Shown here: piece after piece, positions 30,108 to 38,876 of the stretch
Numbering within the stretch: the first letter of the stretch is position 1
Layout: every line of letters begins with the position of its first letter
NCBI GenBank assembly: GCA_947497295.1
Contig: CANMFU010000006.1
Location: 62,001 to 126,000 of the forward strand
Length of the DNA stretch: 64,000 bases
Direction of reading: 5' to 3'
Source of the DNA: an uncultured Roseovarius sp.
Lineage (GTDB): Bacteria > Pseudomonadota > Alphaproteobacteria > Rhodobacterales > Rhodobacteraceae
The notes under the pieces: generated by a model
Databases searched by the model: none
What the model saw: only the letters and a program-made list of their open reading frames with translations
Told to the model about the DNA's origin: nothing
Made by a program: the position numbers and the translations under genes

Positions 30108-31115
30108 ATGAGAATGATCATGGATAATTACGCCATTACAATTCTTGTCAGGGTTCTCGACCGAAAACCAATCAACGGCATAGACAAGGTCGTCAAGTTC
30201 AATATCGGCGATGTGATGCTAGCAGTGAAATTAGACGAAGAGACCCAAATATTACGCTTAACCGCATCAGGATTCGCAACAGAGGACGAGGCTAAACGGT
30301 TCGTGCCAAAGTTAATCCATGGCCTGTATAATATGGCGCTTGAAGACACCATCGCCTTTGAGCCAACTTTTGACGAACTCAAAGTCTTTTACTTCACCGA
30401 TCCGGAGATGGCTGCCACGAATGTTTTCGGAGGTTCTGAAGGTGCTCCCGAACGCATTCACGGAGCTGTCACGGGCGAGGGCTTTTACGTCCACAAGAAA
30501 GGCGAGACGATTCTTATAAGCACAGGAAGTAAGTGTATGGCCACTGTCTCGACGGCGTGGGCCAATGTCGAGAGGTCTATCATTGACTGCATTTCCGGCG
30601 CGGACCACGAGCCTTCACCGCTCTCGGACCCCATCGCATCTGCGCTCGATCTCTATCTTGCACACTTTCGCGAGACTACGATCCGCGCAAAACTGCTCAC
30701 TCTGGTTTCTTCTTTGGAACTTCTCTCCCAGGGACATGAGCGTCCTAAAGAAGTGCGTGATTGCATCAAAGAATTCGCAAGAACTCTGCAAGCCAAGGGG
30801 AAAGAGGCAGATGAGCCGGGCCTGAATGATAGCTTCATTCGCGCGGCCAACTACCTACAATCCAACGCCAAGCAAGAATCGATCAAGGAAGCCGTAAGAA
30901 GTCTGGCAAAGAGGACTGCACGTGGGTCAGACGCCGAACGCCTCGCATTCGTCAAGCAGGTCGCACACGCATATGATATTCGGAGCCAACTTAGCCATGG
31001 TAACGATGTGCAAACCAGTGAAGTGAACGCGGCTTTCAAGATCGTGCTGTATGCGGTGCGGCAGATTCTACAAAGTGCGATTGGAGTGAAAGAGGACAAA
31101 AGCTCAAGTGGATGA
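30108..31115 (+). CDS. Hypothetical protein with a C-terminal HEPN-type motif
   Basis: A 335-residue protein of no family I can name. The N-terminal 160 residues look beta-rich. The C-terminal part, from about 175, is helical with HETTIRAKLLTLVSSLELLSQ-like helices and ends with RSQLSHG (Arg292, His297), the R-x4-H catalytic pattern of HEPN ribonucleases; the layout recalls ApeA-like HEPN proteins. An RNase with a sensor-like N terminus is a reasonable guess given the island, but not shown. ATGs at 30114 and 30120 are alternative starts. Confidence 0.65.
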   Translation: MRMIMDNYAITILVRVLDRKPINGIDKVVKFNIGDVMLAVKLDEETQILRLTASGFATEDEAKRFVPKLIHGLYNMALEDTIAFEPTFDELKVFYFTDPEMAATNVFGGSEGAPERIHGAVTGEGFYVHKKGETILISTGSKCMATVSTAWANVERSIIDCISGADHEPSPLSDPIASALDLYLAHFRETTIRAKLLTLVSSLELLSQGHERPKEVRDCIKEFARTLQAKGKEADEPGLNDSFIRAANYLQSNAKQESIKEAVRSLAKRTARGSDAERLAFVKQVAHAYDIRSQLSHGNDVQTSEVNAAFKIVLYAVRQILQSAIGVKEDKSSSG

Positions 31116-31281
31116 GCGAGCACAAGTGAACGGCAGGACGCGGCTCCAGGCACTAAATCGCTCCGCGATAGGGCGCGTGTGGCGGAGGCTGCGCTGAGTC
31201 GGGGTTTGTTTCGCGTTTGATGATGTTGGGTGTGTGCTGTTGATCGAGGTGATTTTGCCTCGGTTGACAGAGGGCTTTCCC

Positions 31282-31837
31282 ATGAACATTCAGCATTCGA
31301 CATCAATAACGCCCCTTCGCGCGCGCATGATTGCGGATATGACAGCCCGCACTCTTGGTCCTGCATCTCAGACCAGCCACCTGCGCGCCTGCAAGCGGTT
31401 TGCGGCCTGGCTCGGGCGGTCACCCCAGACGGCGACGCCGGATGATGTGAGAGACTTTCAGCAGCATCTCGTCGAAACGGGCACCAGCATCTGCACGCGC
31501 AACCAGACCATGAACGGCGTCAAATTTCTGTTCCGCGTGACGCTCCGGCGGCATGATCTTGTAGCGGAGGTTTTCAGCCTCAGGGAGCCAGTAAAGATAC
31601 CGCTGGTTCTGAGCCGCAACGAGGTCAAGCGTATCCTGCTCATGGCGCCGAGCCTGAAGGCGCGGGTGATGCTGTCGCTGGCCTATGGCTGCGGTATGCG
31701 TGCGGGCGAGGTTGTCCGGCTGCGGGTCGGCGACATTGACGGGGAACAGAAGATCATCCGCATCGTGCAATCCAAGGGTCGCAAGGATCGCAATGTGATG
31801 CTGCCCGCTGACATCCTGGGCCTGCTGCGGGACTGGT
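31282..31837 (+). pseudogene. IS91-associated tyrosine recombinase, truncated at the 3' end
   Basis: About 185 residues remain of a roughly 290-residue recombinase: the SAM-like core-binding domain (RMIADMTARTLGPASQTSHL, KRFAAWLGRSPQ) and the first catalytic region with AYGCGMRAGEVVRLR (catalytic Arg in the box I pattern) and SKGRKDRNV (Lys). The HxxR, His/Trp and Tyr residues are lost. At about 31838 the sequence jumps into the transposase gene in another frame, giving a short junk tail to 31896. Confidence 0.78.
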
Positions 31838-32741
31838 GCCGAAGCCGATCACCGAGATCGCACGCACCAACAAGCGGGAACTCTACAATCTGCTGATGCG
31901 GGCGAGCGCCGACACGGTAATCAGGATCGCCGCCGATCCAAAGCATCTTGGGGCCCGGGTCGGCATTACGTCGGTGCTCCACACCTGGGGCTCGGCGATG
32001 ACGTACCATCCGCATGTGCATATGATCGTGCCGGGCGGCGGCCTGTCTGCGGACAGCACCAAGTGGATCGCCTGCCGCAGAAACTTCTTCCTGTCCGTCC
32101 GGGTCCTGTCCCGCCTGTATCGGCGCCTCATTCTGGAAGGGCTGGCCAGGCTGCACAAAGCCGGAAAGCTGCACTTCTTCGGCGACCATGCCGAGCTTGT
32201 TGATCGTGCGGCCTTCGACGCTTTCCTGCAACCGCTGCGCAAGATCGATTGGGTCGTGTATGCCAAGGAGCCCTTCGCCGGACCCAGGGCCGTGCTGGCA
32301 TACCTGTCGCGCTACACCCACCGTGTCGCGATCTCCAACAGCCGCCTGATCCGCATGGATAACCAGAGCGTCACCTTCCGCGTCAAGAATTACCGCGTCA
32401 ACGGCCCCGAGCGGCATACCACCATGACCCTGAAGACCGACGAGTTCATCCGCCGGTTCCTGATCCATGTCCTGCCCAAGGGGCAGCATCGCATCCGCCA
32501 CTATGGCTTCTTCGGGAATGGCAACCGTGCCGCCAATATCGCCAGGATCAGGGAACTGCTCGGGGCCAAGACACCGGTCCAGGATCACGCTTGCGATGAC
32601 ACTGGTGACGATACCGATGCGCCCTGCCGCATCCTTGCGCTGCCATGTCCGTGTTGCGGCGGACAGTTGATCATCGTCGGGACAATCGCGCCGGAACGAC
32701 ATCCCAGAGCGCCGCCAGGAACAGCGAGGGCCGCGGCATGA
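31838..32741 (+). pseudogene. IS91-family Y2 transposase, truncated at the 5' end
   Basis: About 300 C-terminal residues remain of a roughly 400-residue IS91 transposase; the N-terminal zinc-binding domain is missing. Seen: the HUH motif HPHVHMIVPGG near residue 58, the tyrosine region AYLSRYTHRVAIS near 154-166, and a late Cys pair region (LPCPCCGG). An in-frame ATG at 31836 could still start a product, but it would lack DNA-end recognition by the zinc domain. Confidence 0.78.
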
Positions 32742-33262
32742 CATCCGTGCCACACATCGAAGTTTGCGACCTCAGCCGTAGACTATACCGACTGCGGTCC
32801 CGGTCCCGCTCGCCTGCGCGATTCCAGGGAACCACGGGGCGAAAGTCGCCGGATGCCGCGGAATATAATGCAAATCGGTCAAAAGACCGAAAAACGCAGG
32901 CCGACACTGCCCAAAAGAGCCGCGAGACCTCAGCCCGCACAAGCAGAGCCAATGCGATCCTTCTCGTCGAATCCCCATAGCCACGCTGTTCCACCAAGCC
33001 CAACCCCGCGATTTCCCGCTTGAGCGCTTCTCCGACGCCAGGCAACGCCGTGCGTCACTCAAACATCGCGCATGGCGTCCGAGAAACCTGCACATAGCGG
33101 CCATGCAGTGGTGCTGAATTATCATCGTTTCGACTGCTTCATGAAAGTCCGCTTCCGACGGTTCGACCCGATAGATGCACACATGTGGTGAAAGTCCGCT
33201 CCCCGCCCTCTCTGTCGATGTTGGGCAGGTGATGTCTTCCAACTTTGGAATGTTTGCTTCAG
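32742..33262. other. 521-base region: IS91-type 3' end and spacer before umuC
   Basis: No gene is supported. The first 300 bases look like the non-coding terminal part of the IS91-type element. The rest is the downstream side of umuC, which is read from the opposite strand and stops at 33263. Confidence 0.45.
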
Positions 33263-34534
33263 CTACCGAACCACCGGCAGATCGGACAGCCGCGTGGTAT
33301 ATCGTGGACTTCTGTGATCCGAACGCAGGCTCCATGGGCGCTTCATACCCTCGCTCGCCAGCACCACCGTCTTTTTTCCAAAGCGATCATTTACCTCATC
33401 AAGCGCGGCCATAAGTGCTTGGGACTTTGATTTCGGCGCATCAAACAGAGTCAGCGGCCGATCCTCGAACCGCAGAAGATCGTCCAGCATGATACCCGCC
33501 TTGGTGAAGCCGAAGGGTCGGGTGTGGTCTTTCGGCCATGCGGACTGTGCACATCGCCGTGCCGCCTCGACCAGATGAAACGTGTCCGAGGACATCGGCG
33601 TCATGCGGGTTGAACGAGATCCTGAATACTGCGGTCGATCCATGCGGTGCCGATTTGTGTGAAAGAACACCGTTAGCGTCCCAGCCACCAGACCATGCTG
33701 GCGCAGCTTTTCCGCCGCGCGCGTCGCGTGGGCGGTGAGCGCCTGAAACAGCGTGTCGAAGTCCGTCATTGGCATTCCGGCCGAGCGGGTGACGGCCATG
33801 CCTTTGCGCTGTGGCTCCACCTCATCAAAGGATAGGCATGGCTCCCCCTGCAGTTCCAGCACGGTGCGTTCGAGAACAACCGTGCCGAGGCTGCGGGCTT
33901 GCCTGAGAGGCATGTCTCGCAACTCAGCCGCGGTGTGGATGCCGAGGCCGTGCAACTTTTTCTCTGTCTGACGCCCGACACCCCAGAGGTCGCCCACCGG
34001 CACCATGGGCAACAACCAGTCAGTCAGCGCGTCATCCATCATGTCCAGGACGCCCGCGAAGATCGGGTTCTTCTTCGCAATGTCGTTTGCACATTTCGCC
34101 AGTGTCTTCGTTGGCGCGATCCCGACGCGCACCGGCACGCCGATGCGCCGCAGCACCGCCGCGCGCATAGCGCGGGCGTGAGCCGTGCGGTCAGGAAAGC
34201 CTGTGAAATCGAGAAAGCACTCGTCTATCGAATAGATTTCCACATTCGGGGTGAAATCCTCGTAGACCTCGACCACCCGTCGGGAAATATCACCATAAAG
34301 CGTGTAGTTCGAACTGAATACCCGGACGCCATGCGCCTCAACCTTGTCGCGGATCAGATGCAGCGGCTGTCCCATCTTGATCCCGAGCGCCTTGGCCTCG
34401 TCGCTGCGCGCCACGGCGCAGCCATCATTGTTCGACAGGACGATGACCGGCACGTTTTTCAAGGTCGGATCAAAGATCCGCTCGGCGCTGACGTAGAAGT
34501 TCGCACTGTCGCTGATCGCGATGGGCCGCTTCAT
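33263..34534 (-). CDS. umuC: DNA polymerase V catalytic subunit (Y-family) UmuC
   Basis: A 423-residue translesion polymerase, standard length. Seen: the first metal Asp9 in [22 protein letters not shown] with catalytic Asp104 and Glu105, the palm/fingers ([20 protein letters not shown]), a helix-hairpin-helix thumb ([15 protein letters not shown]) and the little-finger domain plus UmuC C terminus. It bypasses lesions when bound by processed UmuD. It overlaps umuD by 4 bases. Confidence 0.95.
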   Translation of the reverse strand: MKRPIAISDSANFYVSAERIFDPTLKNVPVIVLSNNDGCAVARSDEAKALGIKMGQPLHLIRDKVEAHGVRVFSSNYTLYGDISRRVVEVYEDFTPNVEIYSIDECFLDFTGFPDRTAHARAMRAAVLRRIGVPVRVGIAPTKTLAKCANDIAKKNPIFAGVLDMMDDALTDWLLPMVPVGDLWGVGRQTEKKLHGLGIHTAAELRDMPLRQARSLGTVVLERTVLELQGEPCLSFDEVEPQRKGMAVTRSAGMPMTDFDTLFQALTAHATRAAEKLRQHGLVAGTLTVFFHTNRHRMDRPQYSGSRSTRMTPMSSDTFHLVEAARRCAQSAWPKDHTRPFGFTKAGIMLDDLLRFEDRPLTLFDAPKSKSQALMAALDEVNDRFGKKTVVLASEGMKRPWSLRSDHRSPRYTTRLSDLPVVR

Positions 34535-34965
34535 GCCAAATCATAGCGGCGTACCACGCCTGCGATCACACCCCAGATTTCGCTGTCTTGCGTCAACTCA
34601 ATGTCCGGAAAGTGTTCGCGGCTGTTGGCCGGGGCGAGATAGTACTTGCCCTCGCGCTTCCGCAGGATCTTCGCCGTTACCGCCCCGTCGACGACGGCCA
34701 AGACCGCGCGCCCGATACGCCGCTTTCCGGCGCGGTCTACAGCGATGATATCGCCATCTCGGATGCCAACATCCCAAAGGCAATCGCCTTCGACACGCCA
34801 CCAGAAGGTTGATGCAGGATGCCGCACCACCCATGACATGGGATCTATCTCGTCTTCCAGATCGTCTCCGGCTGGCGATGGAAACCCGGCACTGACGGGC
34901 GTGCTGGCAAGGCGCATCTGCAATCCGTCGGCAATGACAGGTTGGCGAACGCGGTGGAATGGCAT
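34531..34965 (-). CDS. umuD: UmuD-like S24 peptidase with Cys in the catalytic Ser position
   Basis: A 144-residue UmuD homologue. Seen: the self-cleavage region SAGFPSPA with Ala26-Gly27, and the Ser/Lys peptidase fold. The usual GDSM with the nucleophile Ser reads GDCL here, so Cys62 (codon TGC at 34780-34782) replaces the Ser; the general-base Lys is kept (VTAKIL, Lys99). In E. coli, RecA filaments trigger cleavage and UmuD' then binds UmuC. Whether Cys62 supports cleavage is open. It is controlled from the SOS box at 34987. Confidence 0.88.
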   Translation of the reverse strand: MPFHRVRQPVIADGLQMRLASTPVSAGFPSPAGDDLEDEIDPMSWVVRHPASTFWWRVEGDCLWDVGIRDGDIIAVDRAGKRRIGRAVLAVVDGAVTAKILRKREGKYYLAPANSREHFPDIELTQDSEIWGVIAGVVRRYDLA

Positions 34966-34986
34966 GAGAATCCTTTGGTCGCATGA

Positions 34987-35001
34987 GTTCCTTGTTTGTT
35001 C
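34987..35001 (-). promoter_or_regulatory. LexA (SOS) box of the umuDC operon
   Basis: A perfect alphaproteobacterial LexA site: GTTC-N7-GTTC on the plus strand, GAAC-N7-GAAC in the direction of umuD. It lies 22 bases before the umuD start, the expected place for SOS control. Confidence 0.85.
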
Positions 35002-35080
35002 TCAATCAGCGACAGCACCCCCACCTGTCAAGCCCGGCTACGCTGCATGCCTAAAAATTACAGTCCGCCCCTGTCGGATT

Positions 35081-35734
35081 TCAGCCCCTCGCCTGATTGA
35101 TGAACAGCCATTTGCGCTGCCGGAAAGGACGTAGCAGCGCAAATGCGGCATCTGGTCCGCCTGTCAGCCATTCTTCATAATCTTCTGGATGCAGGATCGT
35201 CGGCATCCGGTCCGGATGCGTGTCTTTGACCAACTCGTTCGGCGTCGTCGTGATCATTGAGGAGGTAATCAGATCGCGATGCTGGCCACCGTAATCCCCT
35301 CTGAAACTGCGCCATACGCCCGCGAGCGCGAAAGCTGGGCGCTCAACCTCGCCCTTAATGCCAAACCAGACGTAGGTCGCCGGATTGCGGCCCTTTGCCT
35401 CACAGAAGCTCGTCGCTGGAATGAGACATCGGCACTCAACAAAACTCGTCTTCCAGAATGGCGAGGCTCGCAGCTTGTCGTCGCGCGCGTTGTTCACGGC
35501 CTTCGGCTGGATCGGCTTGCCGGTCTTTTTCGAGACTTGAGGCAGCACAAACCCCCAGTGCGTGTTCCAGACACCGCGGTTCCCATCATCAGTGAGGGCA
35601 ACAATGGGAGCTGTTCCCTTAGGGAAAATCGCGGGCAACGGCTCCGCATTGCCGAGCTGATCGTTCTTCGCATCTACCGCGAACAGTTGGCGCATCGCGG
35701 CGGGCGGCATGATGTTTGAGTAAAGGTTACACAT
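35081..35734 (-). CDS. yedK: SOS response-associated peptidase (SRAP/YedK family)
   Basis: A 217-residue SRAP protein that shields abasic sites in single-stranded DNA by a thiazolidine crosslink through Cys2. Seen: MCNLYSN with Cys2 after Met removal, WGFVLP, the NNARDDKL motif, CLIPATSFCEAKG with the active Glu, and HPDRMP with the active His. It is upstream of umuDC in the same direction, 116 bases away, and forms with it a DNA-damage module; the SOS box lies between them, so the genes may have separate promoters. Confidence 0.93.
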   Translation of the reverse strand: MCNLYSNIMPPAAMRQLFAVDAKNDQLGNAEPLPAIFPKGTAPIVALTDDGNRGVWNTHWGFVLPQVSKKTGKPIQPKAVNNARDDKLRASPFWKTSFVECRCLIPATSFCEAKGRNPATYVWFGIKGEVERPAFALAGVWRSFRGDYGGQHRDLITSSMITTTPNELVKDTHPDRMPTILHPEDYEEWLTGGPDAAFALLRPFRQRKWLFINQARG

Positions 35735-36104
35735 GAAAAATCTTAACTCGATTGTTATGGGATCGTCACCATGCCCGAGCGCCTAGGCGGCAAGCGGCGA
35801 TAGCACTCAAGTTTCGTCCAAAGCATATTTCGATTACGGATAAGGCTGCGGTCGAAATTTAATCAGCGCGCCAATTACTGACGACCACGCAAACAAAGGA
35901 TCAGCGCACATTTGGATTGCTATACGAAAGCGAGCTGTGGTTGTCTCGACTAGCTTTCCTAGCAGCTGCTCCGACTGGAAATCCCCCGTCGAAGCTTTTC
36001 GCAGAATGTGTTTCGCGAAATCGCGATGCCTCCCATGGCAATCACGTGCCAGTGTCGCGGCTTGGCTATTGTTTGCGGCCGATCCGGCGCAAGATCGGCA
36101 CTAG
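35735..36104. other. 370-base region without a recognisable gene
   Basis: It lies between the SRAP start and the soxD-like stop. It must hold the promoter of the SRAP gene; I found no GTTC-N7-GTTC here. Open frames are short and unsupported. Confidence 0.4.
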
Positions 36105-36770
36105 CTATTCTCCTATGTCGGGGCGTGGGTCGGCCACGAAACCGTCGGCGTTCGGCATCACAATTTTGGCCATGGACTCAGCATCCAGCGTCGTCGCCGC
36201 CTCGGACCCGGTGATGCCAGCCTTCCCCAGTACGTAGGCGCTAATTGCGTAAACCTCGTCAGCCGAAAGCGAGCCGGCTTCGGTCATCGGCATGGCACGG
36301 TGGGTGTAGTCAAAGAACGTGCTGGCGTAGGGCCAGTAACTCTCGACCGTCTTGACGGGTTGGTCCGAGGCAAGCGTGCCGCGCCCGCCGATCAACTGCG
36401 GCGCGCCCAGTTCGGAAACGCCCATCATATCAGCGCCGTGGCAGGTCGCGCAGATCGTTTCGTAAAGCTTCTCGCCCTCGGCATAGGTGCCGCTGCCCTC
36501 AGGCAGCCCACGCCCGTCCGGCATCACGTCGATGTCAATGGCCGCGATCTCATCCTCGCTGGCGGGCTGGCCAACGCCATAGGCAGTGTTCGCCGGAACG
36601 ATGTCGCCCACTTCCTCGGCGCTGGATTGAGGCACCTCCGCCGGGGCTCGCTCGCCGGTTTCCTCCAGCGTTTCGGGTAGCGCGGCGACTGTGCGCGCCC
36701 CCTCTTGCGCCAACGCGGGGCCGGCCAGTGTTCCCAACACACAGATGATCGTCAGATTATGCGTGAACAT
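36105..36770 (-). CDS. soxD: SoxD-like c-type cytochrome, single heme
   Basis: A 221-residue exported cytochrome. Seen: a signal peptide (residues 1-21, ending in PALAQ), a spacer, the SoxD-type lead-in (GVGQPASEDEIAAIDIDV, PDGRGLPEGSGT), one heme site CATCH (Cys107, Cys110, His111) and a likely Met ligand in RAMPM. Paracoccus SoxD is about 380 residues with two hemes, so this is a half-length, mono-heme form. It would take electrons from the SoxC-like enzyme in the periplasm. It overlaps soxC by 14 bases. Confidence 0.82.
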   Translation of the reverse strand: MFTHNLTIICVLGTLAGPALAQEGARTVAALPETLEETGERAPAEVPQSSAEEVGDIVPANTAYGVGQPASEDEIAAIDIDVMPDGRGLPEGSGTYAEGEKLYETICATCHGADMMGVSELGAPQLIGGRGTLASDQPVKTVESYWPYASTFFDYTHRAMPMTEAGSLSADEVYAISAYVLGKAGITGSEAATTLDAESMAKIVMPNADGFVADPRPDIGE

Positions 36771-38007
36771 TGGTCACCTCCCCATCCGGCGCAATATGCC
36801 AGCTTTGGATTGCATTCAGATGATAGACGGATTTTAGCCCGCGCACCTCGATCAGCTGTTCCAGCGTTGGCTGTACATATCCGGTCTCATCCACGGTGCG
36901 GCTTTGCAGCACGGCCTCCTCGCCGGTCCAAGTCCATGGCAGACGGAACCGGGTGTGGCACTTGGGCAGCACAGGCCCGTCCAGCGCGGCCTCATGCCAT
37001 GTCGCGCCTCCGTCTGCAGACACATCCACCTTGGCGATCTTGCCGCGGCCCGACCAGGCGATGCCCGTCACCTCGTAAAATCCCGCGCGTGGCAGCTTCA
37101 TCGCGCCCGACGGGAAGGTGATCACCGATTTGGCGTCCATCTCCAGCGTGAATTGCCGCGCCGTTCCGTCCGGCATGAGGTCGGAATATTTCGACGTCTC
37201 CTCGCGCGTCATGAAAGGCTTGTCGCTGACATCAAGGCGGCGCAGCCATTTGATATGAGTGTTTCCCTCATACCCCGGCAGAAGCAGGCGCAGTGGATAG
37301 CCCTGCTCGGGGCGCAACGCCTCGCCGTTCTGAGCATAAGCGACAATTGCGTCGTCCATCGCTTTGTCGATAGGGACGGAGCGAGTCATCACGGCTGCAT
37401 CCGCACCCTCGGCCAGAATCCAAGCGGCGGTATCCTGCACGCCCGCCATTTCCAGCAAGGTCGACAGGCGCACACCGGTCCATTCGGATGTTGAGGTCAG
37501 GCCATGCGTGCCCTGCACCGTCTTGAGCGTCGGCTTTGCCCATTCGGTCAGGCCGTTGCCAGAACATTCGATAAAATGGATTTTACTGACCGCTGGCAGC
37601 CGTTTCAGATCGTCCATCGTGAAGCGCATTGGTTGGTTGACCATGCCGTGCAGGATCAATTCATGGGTGCGTGGATCGATCGTCGGGATACCGCCGTGAT
37701 GCCTCTCGAAATGCAGGCCGGACGGGGTCATGATCCCCTGCCCAGAAGCCAACGGTGTCATCGACCAACTGGAATCAGGGCTGGCCGTCGGATAGCGCCA
37801 GCGCACTTCGTTTTCAAATTGCGAGCGCGACCCATAACCGCCATCGTCGAGAATAAGGCGACCTTGTTCCTTGGTGGGATCAGTCTGTACATCATATTCG
37901 ATCGCGCCCGGAGGTGCTTCAGCCCTGGCGCGGCCACCGGCAAGCGCGCTGCCGCCAAGAACCACGCCGCCCATCAGAAGGCTGCGCCGCGTCAGGCCGT
38001 TAAACAT
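36757..38007 (-). CDS. soxC: SoxC-like molybdopterin sulfite/sulfur dehydrogenase
   Basis: A 416-residue Moco protein of the sulfite oxidase family. Seen: a Tat signal (LTRRSLLMGGVVLGG then ALAGGRARA), the oxidoreductase molybdopterin domain with the Mo-ligand Cys near residue 148 (HFIECSGNG), and the C-terminal Mo-co dimerisation domain. The ATG at 38007 is chosen because it overlaps the stop of a small upstream ORF (ATGTTTAA), suggesting coupled translation; in-frame ATGs at 38037 and 38103 are possible. SoxCD takes electrons from protein-bound sulfur or sulfite. No soxXYZAB is seen nearby. Confidence 0.85.
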   Translation of the reverse strand: MFNGLTRRSLLMGGVVLGGSALAGGRARAEAPPGAIEYDVQTDPTKEQGRLILDDGGYGSRSQFENEVRWRYPTASPDSSWSMTPLASGQGIMTPSGLHFERHHGGIPTIDPRTHELILHGMVNQPMRFTMDDLKRLPAVSKIHFIECSGNGLTEWAKPTLKTVQGTHGLTSTSEWTGVRLSTLLEMAGVQDTAAWILAEGADAAVMTRSVPIDKAMDDAIVAYAQNGEALRPEQGYPLRLLLPGYEGNTHIKWLRRLDVSDKPFMTREETSKYSDLMPDGTARQFTLEMDAKSVITFPSGAMKLPRAGFYEVTGIAWSGRGKIAKVDVSADGGATWHEAALDGPVLPKCHTRFRLPWTWTGEEAVLQSRTVDETGYVQPTLEQLIEVRGLKSVYHLNAIQSWHIAPDGEVTNVHA

Positions 38008-38137
38008 GCCCCATTTTGCAGTCGCAGTCTTCCTCATTTCCAGCGAGCGCCTGACGCTCGATCTCGACCAGGCTCTCGGCCATGCGCCTTTCAGCGGGGC
38101 CATAGAGTGTTGCGGGGAATCGTTCTATTTCGGACAT
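38000..38137 (-). CDS. Small ORF (45 residues) coupled to soxC
   Basis: A 46-codon frame with GGGAGGTG in front of its ATG and a stop that overlaps the soxC ATG by 8 bases. The product is acidic and helical in the middle (RRMAESLVEIERQALAGNEE) and ends with CDCKMGHV, a Cys-x-Cys that could bind metal. I recognise no family. It may encode a small protein, act only as a leader for soxC translation, or be the remnant of a larger gene. Confidence 0.5.
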   Translation of the reverse strand: MSEIERFPATLYGPAERRMAESLVEIERQALAGNEEDCDCKMGHV

Positions 38138-38315
38138 TGCCACCTCCCATGCCATTTCGCGGCGTCAAAAGACTACACTCACAGGAGGATCTGGTTCCCT
38201 GAAAACTGCGCTGGCCCAATGTTGCCATCCCTACCCGTCGACCCGATGCCTACCGGATTGACTGCTACACCCTAGCACAGGATGCGCGTTTCCCCTGAGG
38301 TTTTCTGGATGGGGG

Positions 38316-38383
38316 GGTGCGCTACCCCAGCCCCTTACGGTAAATATCGAACATACTCTTCTGTCGGCCGCGCTGCGGCCAAC
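38316..38383 (+). repeat. Dispersed island repeat, copy C
   Basis: It reads GGTGCGCTACCCCAGCCCCTTAC, then a linker, then a GC palindrome (CGGCCGCGCTGCGGCCAAC). The core and palindrome match copy B closely. It lies between the soxCD module and the replication block. Other than this repeat and the repeats at 38751-38856, the 739-base gap 38138-38876 holds nothing I can support as a gene. Confidence 0.65.
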
Positions 38384-38750
38384 TTTATCACCCGCACTAC
38401 ACTTGACCGTCATCAGAATAGTAAAAAGGGTGTCGAGCGTCCCGACGATATCTTCGGGCAACTCTGTTAATAGCGTGAAGCCCCTGCCGACGGCATCGAA
38501 AAGTGCCAACGTGATAAATGTTAAAGCCATTACAGAATGAGAGAACATCCATGCCCGAGGCTAAGCAAGAGTAGCCATTAAAAGGCCAAACAACCTTACG
38601 ACTCCTGCTGCGCCACTCACCAAAGACAGGGATGTGCAATCCGAAGGTCATTTTCTGCGAGGTTGATCATAGCTCGATCGGGTCAGGTAAGGCATAGCAG
38701 CTCGGCGCAACCTGCAACGCCATTAAGTTTCTGTAGCCATTGAATCCGCT

Positions 38751-38856
38751 TCCGCCGCAGTCGTCCCCCTATAAGGAAATTGACTGCGGCGGCGGTAACT
38801 ACCGCCCGCCCGCCTTCAATCATTTCCCGCAGTGAACCGCAGTTATCCGCCGCAGT
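38751..38856. repeat. CCGCAGT repeat cluster next to repA (candidate origin iterons)
   Basis: Five exact copies of CCGCAGT: direct at 38755, 38827, 38837 and 38850, inverted at 38783-38789. Three share the longer CCGCCGCAGT. They lie directly downstream of the RepA-like gene with small A/T-rich patches. Iterons beside repA are typical of replication origins; the function here is inferred. Confidence 0.55.
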
Positions 38857-38876
38857 GGAATTGAGTGCGGAAAGCA

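Larger units (their letters stand above)
31170..33060 (+). mobile_element. IS91-type element with an internal deletion
   Basis: It carries the two genes typical of alphaproteobacterial IS91 elements, a tyrosine recombinase and a Y2/HUH transposase. They are fused by a deletion at about 31838 that removes the recombinase catalytic end and the transposase N terminus. The non-coding 3' part continues to about 33060. Outer ends are estimates. Confidence 0.6.

Noticed and set aside
35917..36237. A 106-codon plus-strand frame
   Set aside because: It runs antisense into the soxD-like gene, with no ribosome site and no recognisable domain.
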